Made by a program: the position numbers and the translations under genes | NCBI RefSeq assembly: GCF_018364065.1 | Contig: NZ_JAGZMO010000001.1 | Location: forward strand, 1 to 64,000 | Length of the DNA: 64,000 nucleotides | Direction of reading: 5' to 3' | Source of the DNA: Veillonella sp. | GTDB taxonomy: Bacteria > Bacillota > Negativicutes > Veillonellales > Veillonellaceae | Notes under the pieces: generated by a model | Seen by the model: only the letters and a program-made list of their open reading frames with translations | Told to the model about the DNA's origin: nothing | Databases searched by the model: none | Shown here: piece by piece, positions 26,448 to 35,520 of the stretch | Position numbering within the stretch: position 1 is the first letter of the stretch | How the letters are laid out: the number at the start of each line of letters is the position of its first letter

Positions 26448-27063
26448 TGAAGCTGTAAGGCTGCATATAGGCAATACCATAAAGCGTATTACCTTATATG
26501 GCAGTACCGACTAAGCTCATTTCAGTATAAAAGCTTAAAAAATCGGTTTAAAAGCCAATAAAAATAATATAAAATTCAAAATACTCTCTTTGAAAGTCCT
26601 GTAATTTGTCGTTACAGGACCGTAAAAGAGGGTATTTTTTATGCCTTTATAATACACGATTCGTTTAAAAATGAACGGCGGAATACTGCGAATATGAAAG
26701 AATAATAAAAGGGGGATTATTGAGGGCAAAGTTGTCTCTTTTAAATTTATCAAAAATATTGATGTCAGATTGCAATTAATTTTAAATGAGAGTTGCTATC
26801 AAATACTTATTTAAGGGAAACGGAGGAAATTAGAGGTAGTGAAAACGCCCTCATAGCCTTACTTTTTAGAAGCCTTAAAAAATAGGCTAATTATTACCAA
26901 AAGGAATAATACAATAAAACGCCGTATTCAGAAAAAATTTTAAAACTTTGAGTTTGCTTCGAAATGTACATATACAGTGGACACAGCGAAAAGGATTAGC
27001 AAATCATGAATAAATGAAGAATGCGTTAAATACTATACTCTTGCTATTACACAGACTGTTTGT
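26448..27063. other. Gene-less region after ppk
   Basis: About 615 bases up to the next promoter. It begins with weakly repeated segments (AATACC/TATTACC/AGTACC, about 26480-26510), contains the terminator at 26577-26641, and continues as AT-rich sequence with no credible ORF. A GGGAAACGGAGG...GGTAGTGAAAA stretch (about 26815-26850) faintly resembles a riboswitch core but was not accepted. Confidence 0.45.
26577..26641 (+). terminator. Two-part intrinsic terminator after ppk
   Basis: An outer stem AAAATACTCTCTTT with AAAGAGGGTATTTT encloses an inner perfect stem GTCCTGTAA / TTACAGGAC; six T follow. Confidence 0.85.
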
Positions 27064-27093
27064 TTGACGTAATATATCCCTATGTGGTAGAAT
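27064..27093 (+). promoter_or_regulatory. Sigma-A-type promoter for the YabE-like gene
   Basis: TTGACG (27064-27069), 18-base spacer, TAGAAT (27088-27093), ending 20 bases before the start codon. Confidence 0.65.
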
Positions 27094-27113
27094 GGCAAAG
27101 CAGGAGGGATTAG

Positions 27114-28121
27114 ATGACAAAATATCTAGGAATTCAGAAGAGTAATATTATGACTCTTGCAAAGCGTCATGTATTTCTAATTCTGATACTCTTAGCAGTC
27201 GTGTTTGTCACTGTTTCCGGTTTTGCATGGAACGAGAAAACCGTTACCATTCATGCGGACGGTCAAACGCAGATTGTTAAGACACACCTCAACTCAGCGG
27301 AGGGAATTTTACGCGATGCCAAGATTTCGCTCAATCCTAAAGATGCTGTATTATTAAGTACGGCAGCTTTACAGAATGGCACAGAATTAACTGTAGTCAG
27401 AGCATTTCCTGTAAAAGTAACTGTTGACGGCAAAGCGCAGACAGTCATGACTGTGCAGACAACAGCCCAAGGCTTAGCTGATGAGTTGGGATATAAGGCA
27501 CCTAATTATGTACCATTAGAGGATGGTAAGACGCATCTGACTTCAGGTAGCGCGATTACCATTGCTCGTGTAACAAGTCGTTCTGTAAAAAAATATGAAC
27601 AACCGATTGAAATTCAGGTTATTCGAGAACGCGACGACACTATGAGACAAGGCGACGAAGTAGTTGCTCAACAAGGTAGTGCCGGCGTTGCAGCAGTAGA
27701 AGAAGAAATTTTCTATCAAGATGGAAAAGAAATAAAACGACAAATCATCAATCAGAATGCAATTAAACAGATGGTACCGACTATTATTAAGGTAGGAACT
27801 CGAGAAGCAGTTGTTGAAACATCTCGAGGCGCTGTGCGTTATCGCGAGGTGCTTACTATGGAAGCGAGCGCGTACATCGCTACCGACGGTGATGGTCGAG
27901 GCATCACTGCTACAGGCATGGTAGCAAGACGTGGTGTAGTGGCCGTTGACCCTAATGTGATTCCTTTAGGAACACGCCTTTACATTCCCGGATACGGCAT
28001 GGCCGTAGCGGCGGATACAGGCGGCGCGATTTTAGGTAACCGCATTGACCTCGTAATGGATTCCTATGGGGAGGCCATGGAGTTTGGTCGACAGTCCATT
28101 GAAGTATACGTACTTCAATAG
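27114..28121 (+). CDS. yabE: YabE/RpfB-like cell-wall protein (DUF348, G5-like, 3D domain)
   Basis: A 335-aa exported protein. An N-terminal signal anchor (HVFLILILLAVVFVTVSGFAW, about residues 18-38) is followed by two DUF348 ubiquitin-like repeats (about 40-150), a G5-like segment (VIRERDDTMRQGDEVVAQQGSAG, 160-230) and a C-terminal 3D domain (about 245-335) with ADTGGAILGNRIDLVMDS. This is the architecture of B. subtilis YabE and of Rpf-related peptidoglycan hydrolases. It likely acts on peptidoglycan in the periplasm. The order yabE-rnmV-rsmA matches Bacilli. The ATG follows CAGGAGGG. Confidence 0.85.
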   Translation: MTKYLGIQKSNIMTLAKRHVFLILILLAVVFVTVSGFAWNEKTVTIHADGQTQIVKTHLNSAEGILRDAKISLNPKDAVLLSTAALQNGTELTVVRAFPVKVTVDGKAQTVMTVQTTAQGLADELGYKAPNYVPLEDGKTHLTSGSAITIARVTSRSVKKYEQPIEIQVIRERDDTMRQGDEVVAQQGSAGVAAVEEEIFYQDGKEIKRQIINQNAIKQMVPTIIKVGTREAVVETSRGAVRYREVLTMEASAYIATDGDGRGITATGMVARRGVVAVDPNVIPLGTRLYIPGYGMAVAADTGGAILGNRIDLVMDSYGEAMEFGRQSIEVYVLQ

Positions 28122-28233
28122 TTACTAACACTATGTATAGGCTGATGAAAGTCTAAGCATAGTTACATGGCATATGAATGTCCGTAAGGGCTTTCATAAT
28201 ACAGTAACTGAGCAGTTAAAAACTTATTAAGAT

Positions 28234-28275
28234 AAAGGAGCGGTAAGCCGATTGTGGTTTACCGCTCCTTTATTA
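28234..28275 (+). terminator. Intrinsic terminator between yabE and rnmV
   Basis: AAAGGAGCGGTAAGCC pairs with GGTTTACCGCTCCTTT (loop GATTGT), followed by ATTATTT. It would separate yabE from rnmV unless read through. Confidence 0.8.
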
Positions 28276-28317
28276 TTTGGTAGAATAGTAGAGATGAAAA
28301 TGAGAAAGGATAAGGCC

Positions 28318-28857
28318 ATGTTAAAAGAAGTATTAGTAGTGGAAGGTAAGTCTGATGTACAGCAGATTGCGAAAGCCATAGAAGCCGACTGCATTATGAC
28401 GGAAGGTTTTACATTGCGAAAAGCCGTGATTAAGCAGATTCAGTATGCTTATGAGAAACGAGGAATCATCATTTTGACAGATCCCGATACGGCCGGTGAA
28501 CGCATTAGACGTTTTTTAAGTAAAAAATTCCCAAACGCCCAACATGCCTTTATTCCTCGTGAGGAAGCGACGGCCAATAATGACATCGGTGTGGAACAGG
28601 CCTCGAAAGAAGCCATTTTAAAGGCATTGTCGAAGGTTCACACACAGACGATGGAGTCGTCCGAAGAATTTACCATGCAGGATTTAATCAGATATGGATT
28701 GACCGGACGGCCTAACAGCGTAGTCCGTCGTAATGCGTTAGGTGCCGCTCTCGGCATAGGCTATGGAAACGGAAAACAGTTTTTGTATCGTTTAAATCAT
28801 TATGGAATCAGCCGTGAAGACTTTGAATCACAGGCGGAACAATTAGATAAGGAGTAA
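28318..28857 (+). CDS. rnmV: Ribonuclease M5
   Basis: A 179-aa Toprim-domain nuclease that matures 5S rRNA precursor in Firmicutes. N-terminal LKEVLVVEGKSDVQQIAKAI contains the Toprim Glu, and ILTDPDTAGERIRR the DxD-type Asp pair. A C-terminal DUF4093 region (LTGRPNSVVRRNALGAALGIGYGNGKQFL) matches the family. The ATG at 28318 was chosen because AGAAAGGA lies 7 bases upstream; earlier in-frame starts overlap the terminator. rsmA follows after 4 bases. Confidence 0.92.
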   Translation: MLKEVLVVEGKSDVQQIAKAIEADCIMTEGFTLRKAVIKQIQYAYEKRGIIILTDPDTAGERIRRFLSKKFPNAQHAFIPREEATANNDIGVEQASKEAILKALSKVHTQTMESSEEFTMQDLIRYGLTGRPNSVVRRNALGAALGIGYGNGKQFLYRLNHYGISREDFESQAEQLDKE

Positions 28858-28861
28858 ATCA

Positions 28862-29737
28862 TTGAGTATGTTAGAATCTGTAATCGCCAGTCCTGAGGTT
28901 GTACATTATATATGTAAACGATTCGGGATCCACATGAGTAAAAAGTTGGGGCAGAACTTTTTAATTTCCCGTCATGTGGTGGATGATATTATTAAAACGG
29001 CCGAATTGCTGCCGGGCGAACCGGTCTTGGAAATCGGCCCGGGCATCGGTACACTTACGCAGGGTCTTGCGCAGAGCAAAGCGGACGTAACGGCCGTAGA
29101 ATTGGACCGCCGCTTATTGGAAGTATTGGATACGACCTTGGCGGACTATAAGAATGTAAAGATTATTCACGGAGATATTTTAAAAGTAAATATTCCGGAA
29201 ATTATGAACCACAAACCGTTTAAAGTGGTAGCAAACTTGCCATACTATATTACGACGCCAATCATCATGTCCTTGTTGGAAATGAAATTACCGATTGAGC
29301 GCCTCGTTGTGATGGTACAAAAAGAAGTGGCTGAGCGCATGGTGGCACAGCCGGGCACAAAAGCCTATGGGGCGTTGTCTGCAGCGGTTCAGTACTATAC
29401 GGAGCCATCCATCGCTTTTGACGTATTGCCTAAGTCATTCTTGCCGGCTCCTGAGGTAACCAGCTCCGTTGTATGCTGTAAACTTCGCAAAGAGCCGCCT
29501 GTAAAAGTTGACGAGGAAGCGATTTTGTTCCGCGTTATTAAAGCCGCCTTTGCACAACGCCGTAAAACCTTCAGCAATACTATGAAGACGACCGGTCTCA
29601 GCAAAGAACAGATCGATGCGATTTTACAGGAAGCGCAGATCGAAGGCAATCGCCGGGGTGAAACGTTTACCTTGGATGAATTCGCCGCCATTGCCAATGC
29701 GTGGAGCCGATTATATCGTCAGTCTGCAGACGCGTAA
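28862..29737 (+). CDS. rsmA: 16S rRNA dimethyladenosine transferase (A1518/A1519)
   Basis: A 291-aa KsgA-family methylase. SAM-binding VLEIGPGIGTLTQGLAQ (about residues 56-72), VTAVELDRRLLEVL, catalytic NLPYYITTPIIMSLLE and FLPAPEVTSSVV are all present. It dimethylates two adenosines in helix 45 of 16S rRNA. It starts at TTG with AAGGAG 7 bases upstream; an in-frame ATG two codons later has poorer spacing. It is conserved next to rnmV. Confidence 0.94.
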   Translation: MSMLESVIASPEVVHYICKRFGIHMSKKLGQNFLISRHVVDDIIKTAELLPGEPVLEIGPGIGTLTQGLAQSKADVTAVELDRRLLEVLDTTLADYKNVKIIHGDILKVNIPEIMNHKPFKVVANLPYYITTPIIMSLLEMKLPIERLVVMVQKEVAERMVAQPGTKAYGALSAAVQYYTEPSIAFDVLPKSFLPAPEVTSSVVCCKLRKEPPVKVDEEAILFRVIKAAFAQRRKTFSNTMKTTGLSKEQIDAILQEAQIEGNRRGETFTLDEFAAIANAWSRLYRQSADA

Positions 29738-29872
29738 GTAGTGAAAGAAAATAAATATATGGGCAAATTATTTCTGATTGACTTGATTTGCAGTTGATAT
29801 ATAATAAGATTATTATATTAAAAGAAGTACACCAAGGTTGGTTGTTACATATTCAGGTGAAGTTGGTATCTT

Positions 29873-30727
29873 ATGAAACAGCGTAGATTTCTTAAGGGAA
29901 TTTTAGCCGCATTAGGCGTGTTAGTTGTATGTATTGGGATTTATTTGTTTGGGTGCTGGAGCACGGCCGGTGTTTATTCTGTGCGCGGCGTACCTATATT
30001 AAATTATCATCAAGTAAATGATGTGAACCTTTCGCCGTTGACGATGCGCACGTGGGATTTTGAAGCGCAAATGCAGTATTTGGCGGACAACGGATACCAT
30101 ACAATTACGATGGATCAGCTGAATGACTTTTTAGAAAAAGGGACAGCTTTGCCGGATAAGCCGGTGCTTATTACCTTCGATGACGGGTATGAAGATAATT
30201 ATACAAATGCGTTGCCGATTTTAAAGAAATTCGGCATGAAAGCTACGGTGTTTATGATTGCCGACTCAATCGGACAGCCGCGCTTCATGAATGAAGAACA
30301 GCTTCGCGAGATGGAAGCGTCCGGTATTACCATCGAATCGCACACCTATTCGCATAAGGATTTGCGTACCTTGTCTGATGCAGACGTAAAACGTGAATTG
30401 ACTTTGTCTAAATCAATTTTAGAAACAGCATTGCATCATCCTATTAAGTACATCGCCTTTCCACAGGGATTCAGCGATAAACGCATCGAAGCGTTTACCC
30501 GTGAAGCAGGGTATCAGTTGGCCGTAACGGTAGAGGCGGGGAATGCGAAACGCAGTGAGGACCGCTACAACATTCCGCGTGTTGCTATCTTTGAAGGCAT
30601 GAACTCATATACTAGCTTTACGTGGAGACTTCACTACATCGAACTTATCGACGCCACCTGGGAATTACGAGACTCCTTGCGAGATCATGGATTTACGTAT
30701 TTAGCCGAACATGTGCCGCTGTTTTAA
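29873..30727 (+). CDS. Membrane-anchored polysaccharide deacetylase
   Basis: A 284-aa protein with an N-terminal signal anchor (GILAALGVLVVCIGIYLFGCW, about 9-30) and a NodB-type deacetylase domain: ILNYHQVND, catalytic TFDDGYEDNY (about 98-107) and the metal-binding SHTYSHKDL (about 153-161). It most likely removes acetyl groups from peptidoglycan or another envelope polysaccharide outside the inner membrane; the substrate is not shown by sequence. It is monocistronic, with a convergent terminator after it shared with prfC. Confidence 0.85.
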   Translation: MKQRRFLKGILAALGVLVVCIGIYLFGCWSTAGVYSVRGVPILNYHQVNDVNLSPLTMRTWDFEAQMQYLADNGYHTITMDQLNDFLEKGTALPDKPVLITFDDGYEDNYTNALPILKKFGMKATVFMIADSIGQPRFMNEEQLREMEASGITIESHTYSHKDLRTLSDADVKRELTLSKSILETALHHPIKYIAFPQGFSDKRIEAFTREAGYQLAVTVEAGNAKRSEDRYNIPRVAIFEGMNSYTSFTWRLHYIELIDATWELRDSLRDHGFTYLAEHVPLF

Positions 30728-30856
30728 GGTGAATCTGAGGTCTGACGTTATGAGACCGTTCAGCTTATAAAAGAGACTGTCTATTTTATAAATAGAACGT
30801 ATTTGGCATCATCAATAAAGAACTGAATACTTTATAAAAATAAAACCTATAAGTAA

Positions 30857-30899
30857 TAAAAAAGAGTTCAATCTCCTGTGAGATTGAACTCTTTTCTTA
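30857..30899. terminator. Bidirectional terminator between the deacetylase gene and prfC
   Basis: Perfect 16-bp stem AAAAGAGTTCAATCTC / GAGATTGAACTCTTTT with loop CTGT. An A run precedes it and a T-rich run follows, so it works on both strands for the two convergent genes. Confidence 0.88.
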
Positions 30900-30900
30900 T

Positions 30901-30995
30901 ATGTAAGCTTTACCACTGTGGTCTATGCAAGCCTTAGTTTAGTATCTGTGGTCTATGTAAGCTTTAGTGCCGAATGCTTATATGGGTCTATTCAT
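30901..30995 (-). repeat. 3'-end echo repeat of prfC
   Basis: Plus-strand blocks at 30916-30937 and 30946-30967 match at 20 of 22 positions and both carry GGTCTAT. The same GGTCTAT at 30984-30990 contains the prfC stop codon (CTA on this strand). A partial further copy is at 30901-30912. Confidence 0.55.
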
Positions 30996-32592
30996 TATCC
31001 AAATGGTCATTTAAAGACGGAGTTTTCAAGAATGTTACGTCAGGGTTGCGTTCTTCGACCCAGCCCATTTGCCATTCGTTGCTGATTAAGATAACGGTGC
31101 GGTCGCGGTTGTCTTTTACGACCATGGCGTTGTCGAGACCTTTTAAGGTTTTAATATCCACATTGCCTTTGATCCAGCGGGCCACGCTGTATGGCAGGGA
31201 ATCGGTTACCGGTTCTACGCCATATTCATTGCGGAGACGATATTGAAGCACTTCAAATTGAAGCATACCTACAGCACCTACAATGAAGGAATCCAGTGAA
31301 TGCGGCTGTTCGAAGATTTGAACTGCCCCTTCTTGTGCCAACTGTGTCATGCCTTTTTGGAACTGCTTGCGTTTCATCGTATCTTTTGGACTTACGCGGG
31401 CAAAGAATTCAGGCGGGAACACAGGGAAGTCACTGAATGTGAGCTTATGGTTCGGTGCGCACAATGTGTCGCCAACGCCCATAGTCCCGGCATCGAATAC
31501 ACCGATAATGTCGCCCGGATAAGCTTCATCAATGATAGTACGTTCTGTAGCCAGGAACTGTTGCGGCTGTGCCAGACGAATCTGCTTGCCGGACTGACGA
31601 TGCAATACGGACATGCCTTTTTCGAACTTGCCGGAACAAATACGCATGAACACGATGCGGTCATGATGGTTTGGATTCATGTTGGCCTGAATTTTGAATA
31701 CGAAGGCGGAGAAGTCTTCGCCGGTCGCTTCTACAGTTTCTTCCAAGGCCTGACGAGGAGCAGGGGATGGAGCTAAATCGAGGAATTTTTCCAAGAACGG
31801 TTTAACGCCGAAGTTTGTCATGGCGGAACCGAAGAACATTGGTGTCAATTCGCCACTGCGCACTTTTTCGAAATCAAAGGCGTCGCCGGCCACATCGAGA
31901 AGCTCAATGTCATCGATTAGAGACTGATGAACTTCTTCACCCAAGAGTTCTCGGAATGCAGGATCATCTACGGACTCCTTAGTGGAAGCCAATTTCTTCT
32001 GACCGTGAGTTTCGTCTTTAGCGAACAAGTCTACTGTATGAGTAGCTCGGTCATAAATGCCCTGATACTCGCCGTTAATCCCTACAGGCCAGTTCATAGG
32101 CACTGCACGGATACCCAAGGAGTTTTCAATTTCTTCCATCAAGTCGAACGGATTGCGTCCGAAGTGGTCAATTTTGTTGACGAAGGTAAAAATAGGAATA
32201 CCGCGTTCTTTACAAACAGCGAAGAGTTTCTTTGTCTGCGCTTCCACGCCTTTCGCCACGTCAATCAGCATGACAGCGCTGTCGGCCGCCATAAGTGTAC
32301 GGTACGTATCTTCAGAGAAGTCCTGATGGCCCGGTGTATCCAAAATGTTTACACGGCAACCGTCATAGTCGAACTGAAGCACGGAACTTGTTACGGAAAT
32401 ACCACGTTGTTTTTCAATTTCCATCCAGTCGGACACGGCGTATTTCTGTGTTTTACGAGATTTTACAGAACCGGCCAAATGAATAGCACCTCCGTATAGG
32501 AGGAGTTTTTCTGTTAATGTTGTTTTACCCGCATCCGGGTGAGATATAATGGCAAACGTACGACGACGTTTTACTTCTTCCAGAAAAGTCAT
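30988..32592 (-). CDS. prfC: Peptide chain release factor 3
   Basis: A 534-aa translational GTPase that removes RF1/RF2 after termination. G1 is SHPDAGKTTLTEKLL (about residues 18-32), G3 LDTPGHQDFSED, and G4 FVNKIDHFGRNP. The LCAPNHKLTFSDFPVFPPE stretch and the C-terminal domain are typical of RF3 rather than EF-G. The ATG is preceded by GAGGTGA 5 bases upstream. It is divergent from topB. Its 3' flank carries repeats that include its stop codon. Confidence 0.95.
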   Translation of the reverse strand: MTFLEEVKRRRTFAIISHPDAGKTTLTEKLLLYGGAIHLAGSVKSRKTQKYAVSDWMEIEKQRGISVTSSVLQFDYDGCRVNILDTPGHQDFSEDTYRTLMAADSAVMLIDVAKGVEAQTKKLFAVCKERGIPIFTFVNKIDHFGRNPFDLMEEIENSLGIRAVPMNWPVGINGEYQGIYDRATHTVDLFAKDETHGQKKLASTKESVDDPAFRELLGEEVHQSLIDDIELLDVAGDAFDFEKVRSGELTPMFFGSAMTNFGVKPFLEKFLDLAPSPAPRQALEETVEATGEDFSAFVFKIQANMNPNHHDRIVFMRICSGKFEKGMSVLHRQSGKQIRLAQPQQFLATERTIIDEAYPGDIIGVFDAGTMGVGDTLCAPNHKLTFSDFPVFPPEFFARVSPKDTMKRKQFQKGMTQLAQEGAVQIFEQPHSLDSFIVGAVGMLQFEVLQYRLRNEYGVEPVTDSLPYSVARWIKGNVDIKTLKGLDNAMVVKDNRDRTVILISNEWQMGWVEERNPDVTFLKTPSLNDHLDNE

Positions 32593-32763
32593 GTTGTCAC
32601 CTCGAAAATAATAAATATCTATCCTTAAAATTATATACTACTGAGCCCTGTTTTGTCATTAAGAGATGTTTGTGTACTGTTCGTATCTTGTTGAGATTTG
32701 ATGTATTGCGGTTACGTTTACGGCCGATTTATTGTATAATAGATAAGATATGAAGGAGGGCCT

Positions 32764-35262
32764 ATGAGATTATTTATTGCGGAAAAACCGAGTATGGGGC
32801 GGGAAATAAGTAAATATTTACCGGAGCAGCAGCGTGTGCAGCGTCGGGACGGCTATATCATACAAGGTGATGATGTGGTAACATGGGCCTTCGGGCATGT
32901 GCTGGAACAGGCGGAGCCCGGTGATTACGATCCGAAGTATAAGCGCTGGAACGCGGCGGATTTGCCGATTGTGCCGGAAGAGTGGAAGCTCTTGATTACG
33001 AAGAGCAGCGAAAAGCAGTTTCACACGATTAAAGACTTAATCGAAAAGGCCGATGTAATCGTAAACGCCGGTGACCCGGACAGGGAAGGGCAATTGCTCA
33101 TTGATGAAATATTGCTCTATGTAAATAATGAAAAGCCGGTACAGCGTATTCTGTTGAATGCGTTGGATGAAAAGTCCATTCGTCAGGCTTTGGGTGATTT
33201 GCGGGATAATAAGGATTTTTATAACTTGCAGCAATCGGCCTTGGCTAGAGCGCGGGCGGACTGGCTCATCGGTATGAACTTATCCCGAGCTTATACGTTG
33301 GCGCAGCGTCGTCGCGGCAATAAAGTAACATTTCCTATTGGCCGTGTAAAGACGCCGACGTTGGCGCTGGTCGTACGGCGTGAGCGTGAGCTGGAAAACT
33401 TTGTGCCTGTAGATTACTATACCCTTAAAGTGTTATACGTTCATCCGAACGGAACTTTCTGGGCGACCTGGCAGCCACAGGATGACCAGATCGGTCTTGA
33501 CCCGGAAGGACGTCTCTTAAAACGCGAAGTGGCGGAAGAATTGGCTAAGCGCTTAATGGATAGCAAGACTGGCATTATTGAAAAGCGGGAAAAGAATAAG
33601 AAGAAGGAAGCGCAACGTTTGCCTTTATCCTTATCCGCCTTGCAGGTAGCGGCGGGGAAAGCGTACGGCTATGATCCGCAGCAGGTACTCGATACGGCAC
33701 AGAAGCTATACGAGAAAAAACTGACTACTTATCCGCGTTCGGACTGCGATTATTTACCACAGAATCAATATGCGGACCGCACGGCGATTATAAAGAACTT
33801 GAGTGCGAACAGCGGTAAAATCGGCGAGTGGGCATCGAAGGCGGACTTGAGCATTAAGTCGCGCGCATGGAATGACAAGAAGATTACGGCTCACCATGCC
33901 ATTATTCCGACGACGGTGCCATGCAATATGGAAACGTTGCCGCAGATGGAACGGAATATTTACTTCTTGATCGCCCAGTCCTATATTGCGCAGTTCTATA
34001 AGGAACACGAGTATGAACAGACGAAGCTCACTGTATTGCAGGAAGAGGAGCGTTTTGTGGCTCATGGCCGCGTTGTTATCGAGCCGGGCTGGAAGGTGTT
34101 ATTCCAAAAGGCGAAGAAAACAGCCGGTAGTGGAGATGACGACAGTAATGACAGTTCGGACGATGACAATATGGACTGGGGCTCTGACGGAGCCGATGAA
34201 GCAGGCGGTACTGGTGACGGAAACGGTGATGGTTCCGGCTCTATAGGGGCCTCTAAAAAGCAGAGCACTCGTAAGTCGCAACCAATCGAAGATTCCGGTG
34301 AATTACCGGCCGTGAAGAAGGGCGACACAGTTACAGTAGATAATATCGCCATTGACGCGAAGCAGACGAAGCCGCCAAGTCGTTTTACAGCAGCTACGCT
34401 CTTACAGGCTATGAAGGAAATTCATAAGTATGTGAAAAACGAAGACTTGAAAAAGCAGTTGAAAGCGGTATCCGGTATCGGTACGGAAGCGACGCGCGCC
34501 ACCATCATTGATGAGCTGATTAATCGCAAGTTTATGTCTGTTAAGGGGAAGAAAAAAGTTATCCAACCGACAGACTTAGGGTATTTGCTGGTAGATGCGC
34601 TGCCGGAAGAAATGCTTTATCCTGATGAAACGGCCGTGTGGGAAGAGCGGCTGGCAGCCATGAGTGAAGGGGAAGGTACGCTGGATAATTTCTTAAGTGA
34701 TCAGGTGGACTTCTTGCGACGACTCATTCAGAAAGCAAACACCGGAGATATGTGGGGCAATCATGACGGCATCGATACGGACGGATTTAACATAGCCAGT
34801 ACAGTTCGCGTCGTAAAAGGCCGCACAGGCGCGCAAGGGGGAGATGGTGAAGTCGGATATGCCAATGGACCAAGAAATGCGCCTGTACCTGATGCGGACG
34901 CTCCGGATTGTCCAAAGTGCGGCAAAGGAAAACTTATGAAGCGCAAAGGAAAATTTGGCGAATTCTATGGATGCTCCCAATTTCCAACATGCCGTTATAC
35001 CCGTCCTGTAGGCGGTGATACAGGCTCTATGGGAAATGGCCCGATGGGTGCTACTCAATCTGATGAACAGTTGACGCAATCCATTTCAAAGGCTATGGAA
35101 TCGGCTAAGACGCAAGATGCGCTTACATACCAATGTCCGCGCTGTGGCGGTCATTTGGTAAACGTCATGTCCGGCAACCGCTCCGTATGGCGTTGCAGCA
35201 AATTCCCGCAATGTCGAACAACCGTTGCTGATGTGAACGGAAAACCGAGCATTTATAAATAG
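32764..35262 (+). CDS. topB: DNA topoisomerase III (type IA)
   Basis: An 832-aa type IA topoisomerase. The N-terminal Toprim begins FIAEKPSMGREISKYLPE and includes NAGDPDREGQLLIDE. The catalytic Tyr is Y323 in TTYPRSDCDYL. The core continues to about residue 650. Two C-terminal Cys4 zinc fingers (CPKCGKG...CSQFPTC and CPRCGGH...CSKFPQC) are followed by the stop. An acidic, Asp/Gly/Ser-rich insertion of about 65 residues (about 450-515) interrupts the core region. The ATG follows AAGGAGGG. It decatenates or resolves DNA intermediates. Confidence 0.92.
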   Translation: MRLFIAEKPSMGREISKYLPEQQRVQRRDGYIIQGDDVVTWAFGHVLEQAEPGDYDPKYKRWNAADLPIVPEEWKLLITKSSEKQFHTIKDLIEKADVIVNAGDPDREGQLLIDEILLYVNNEKPVQRILLNALDEKSIRQALGDLRDNKDFYNLQQSALARARADWLIGMNLSRAYTLAQRRRGNKVTFPIGRVKTPTLALVVRRERELENFVPVDYYTLKVLYVHPNGTFWATWQPQDDQIGLDPEGRLLKREVAEELAKRLMDSKTGIIEKREKNKKKEAQRLPLSLSALQVAAGKAYGYDPQQVLDTAQKLYEKKLTTYPRSDCDYLPQNQYADRTAIIKNLSANSGKIGEWASKADLSIKSRAWNDKKITAHHAIIPTTVPCNMETLPQMERNIYFLIAQSYIAQFYKEHEYEQTKLTVLQEEERFVAHGRVVIEPGWKVLFQKAKKTAGSGDDDSNDSSDDDNMDWGSDGADEAGGTGDGNGDGSGSIGASKKQSTRKSQPIEDSGELPAVKKGDTVTVDNIAIDAKQTKPPSRFTAATLLQAMKEIHKYVKNEDLKKQLKAVSGIGTEATRATIIDELINRKFMSVKGKKKVIQPTDLGYLLVDALPEEMLYPDETAVWEERLAAMSEGEGTLDNFLSDQVDFLRRLIQKANTGDMWGNHDGIDTDGFNIASTVRVVKGRTGAQGGDGEVGYANGPRNAPVPDADAPDCPKCGKGKLMKRKGKFGEFYGCSQFPTCRYTRPVGGDTGSMGNGPMGATQSDEQLTQSISKAMESAKTQDALTYQCPRCGGHLVNVMSGNRSVWRCSKFPQCRTTVADVNGKPSIYK

Positions 35263-35350
35263 GTGTAAAAGTGGCAGACAGTAAATAGACGTAGAGAATA
35301 ACATCCAATAAATAGACATAGAGAATAGCAGACAGTAAATAGACTGTAGC
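35251..35350 (+). repeat. 3'-end echo repeat of topB
   Basis: 27-base units at 35277-35303 and 35304-35330 match at 22 of 27 positions, with a partial third at 35331-35350. Each has TAAATAG or its equivalent, aligned with TAAATAG at 35256-35262, which includes the topB stop codon. Confidence 0.6.
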
Positions 35351-35379
35351 TCTGTAAGCCATTTATAATAAATAAACAT

Positions 35380-35431
35380 AAAAAGCACATGTTGTATTTT
35401 TGATGGAAAGTACAACATGTGCTTTTTATTT
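35380..35431. terminator. Bidirectional terminator between topB and the DEAD-box gene
   Basis: Perfect 17-bp stem AAAAAGCACATGTTGTA / TACAACATGTGCTTTTT with a 14-base loop; a T run lies on each strand. Confidence 0.88.
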
Positions 35432-35465
35432 ATATGTGCTTTTTATGTAATCGTGATTAGTCAGT

Positions 35466-35520
35466 CAGGAATAACCAAGATTACTTAGAACCGGGAATAA
35501 TCGAGATTATTTCGAACGGG
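35466..35520 (-). repeat. 3'-end echo repeat of the DEAD-box gene
   Basis: The segment 35494-35518, which contains the helicase's last three codons and stop (TTA at 35507-35509), matches 35468-35492 at 20 of 25 positions. The equivalent trinucleotide TTA is preserved in the outer copy (35481-35483). Confidence 0.65.

Noticed and set aside
26815..26860. Stretch resembling the core of a c-di-AMP (ydaO) riboswitch before the YabE-like gene
   Set aside because: Only short likeness (ACGGAGG...GTGAAAA), and it lies upstream of the likely promoter at 27064-27093, so it would not be in the transcript leader.
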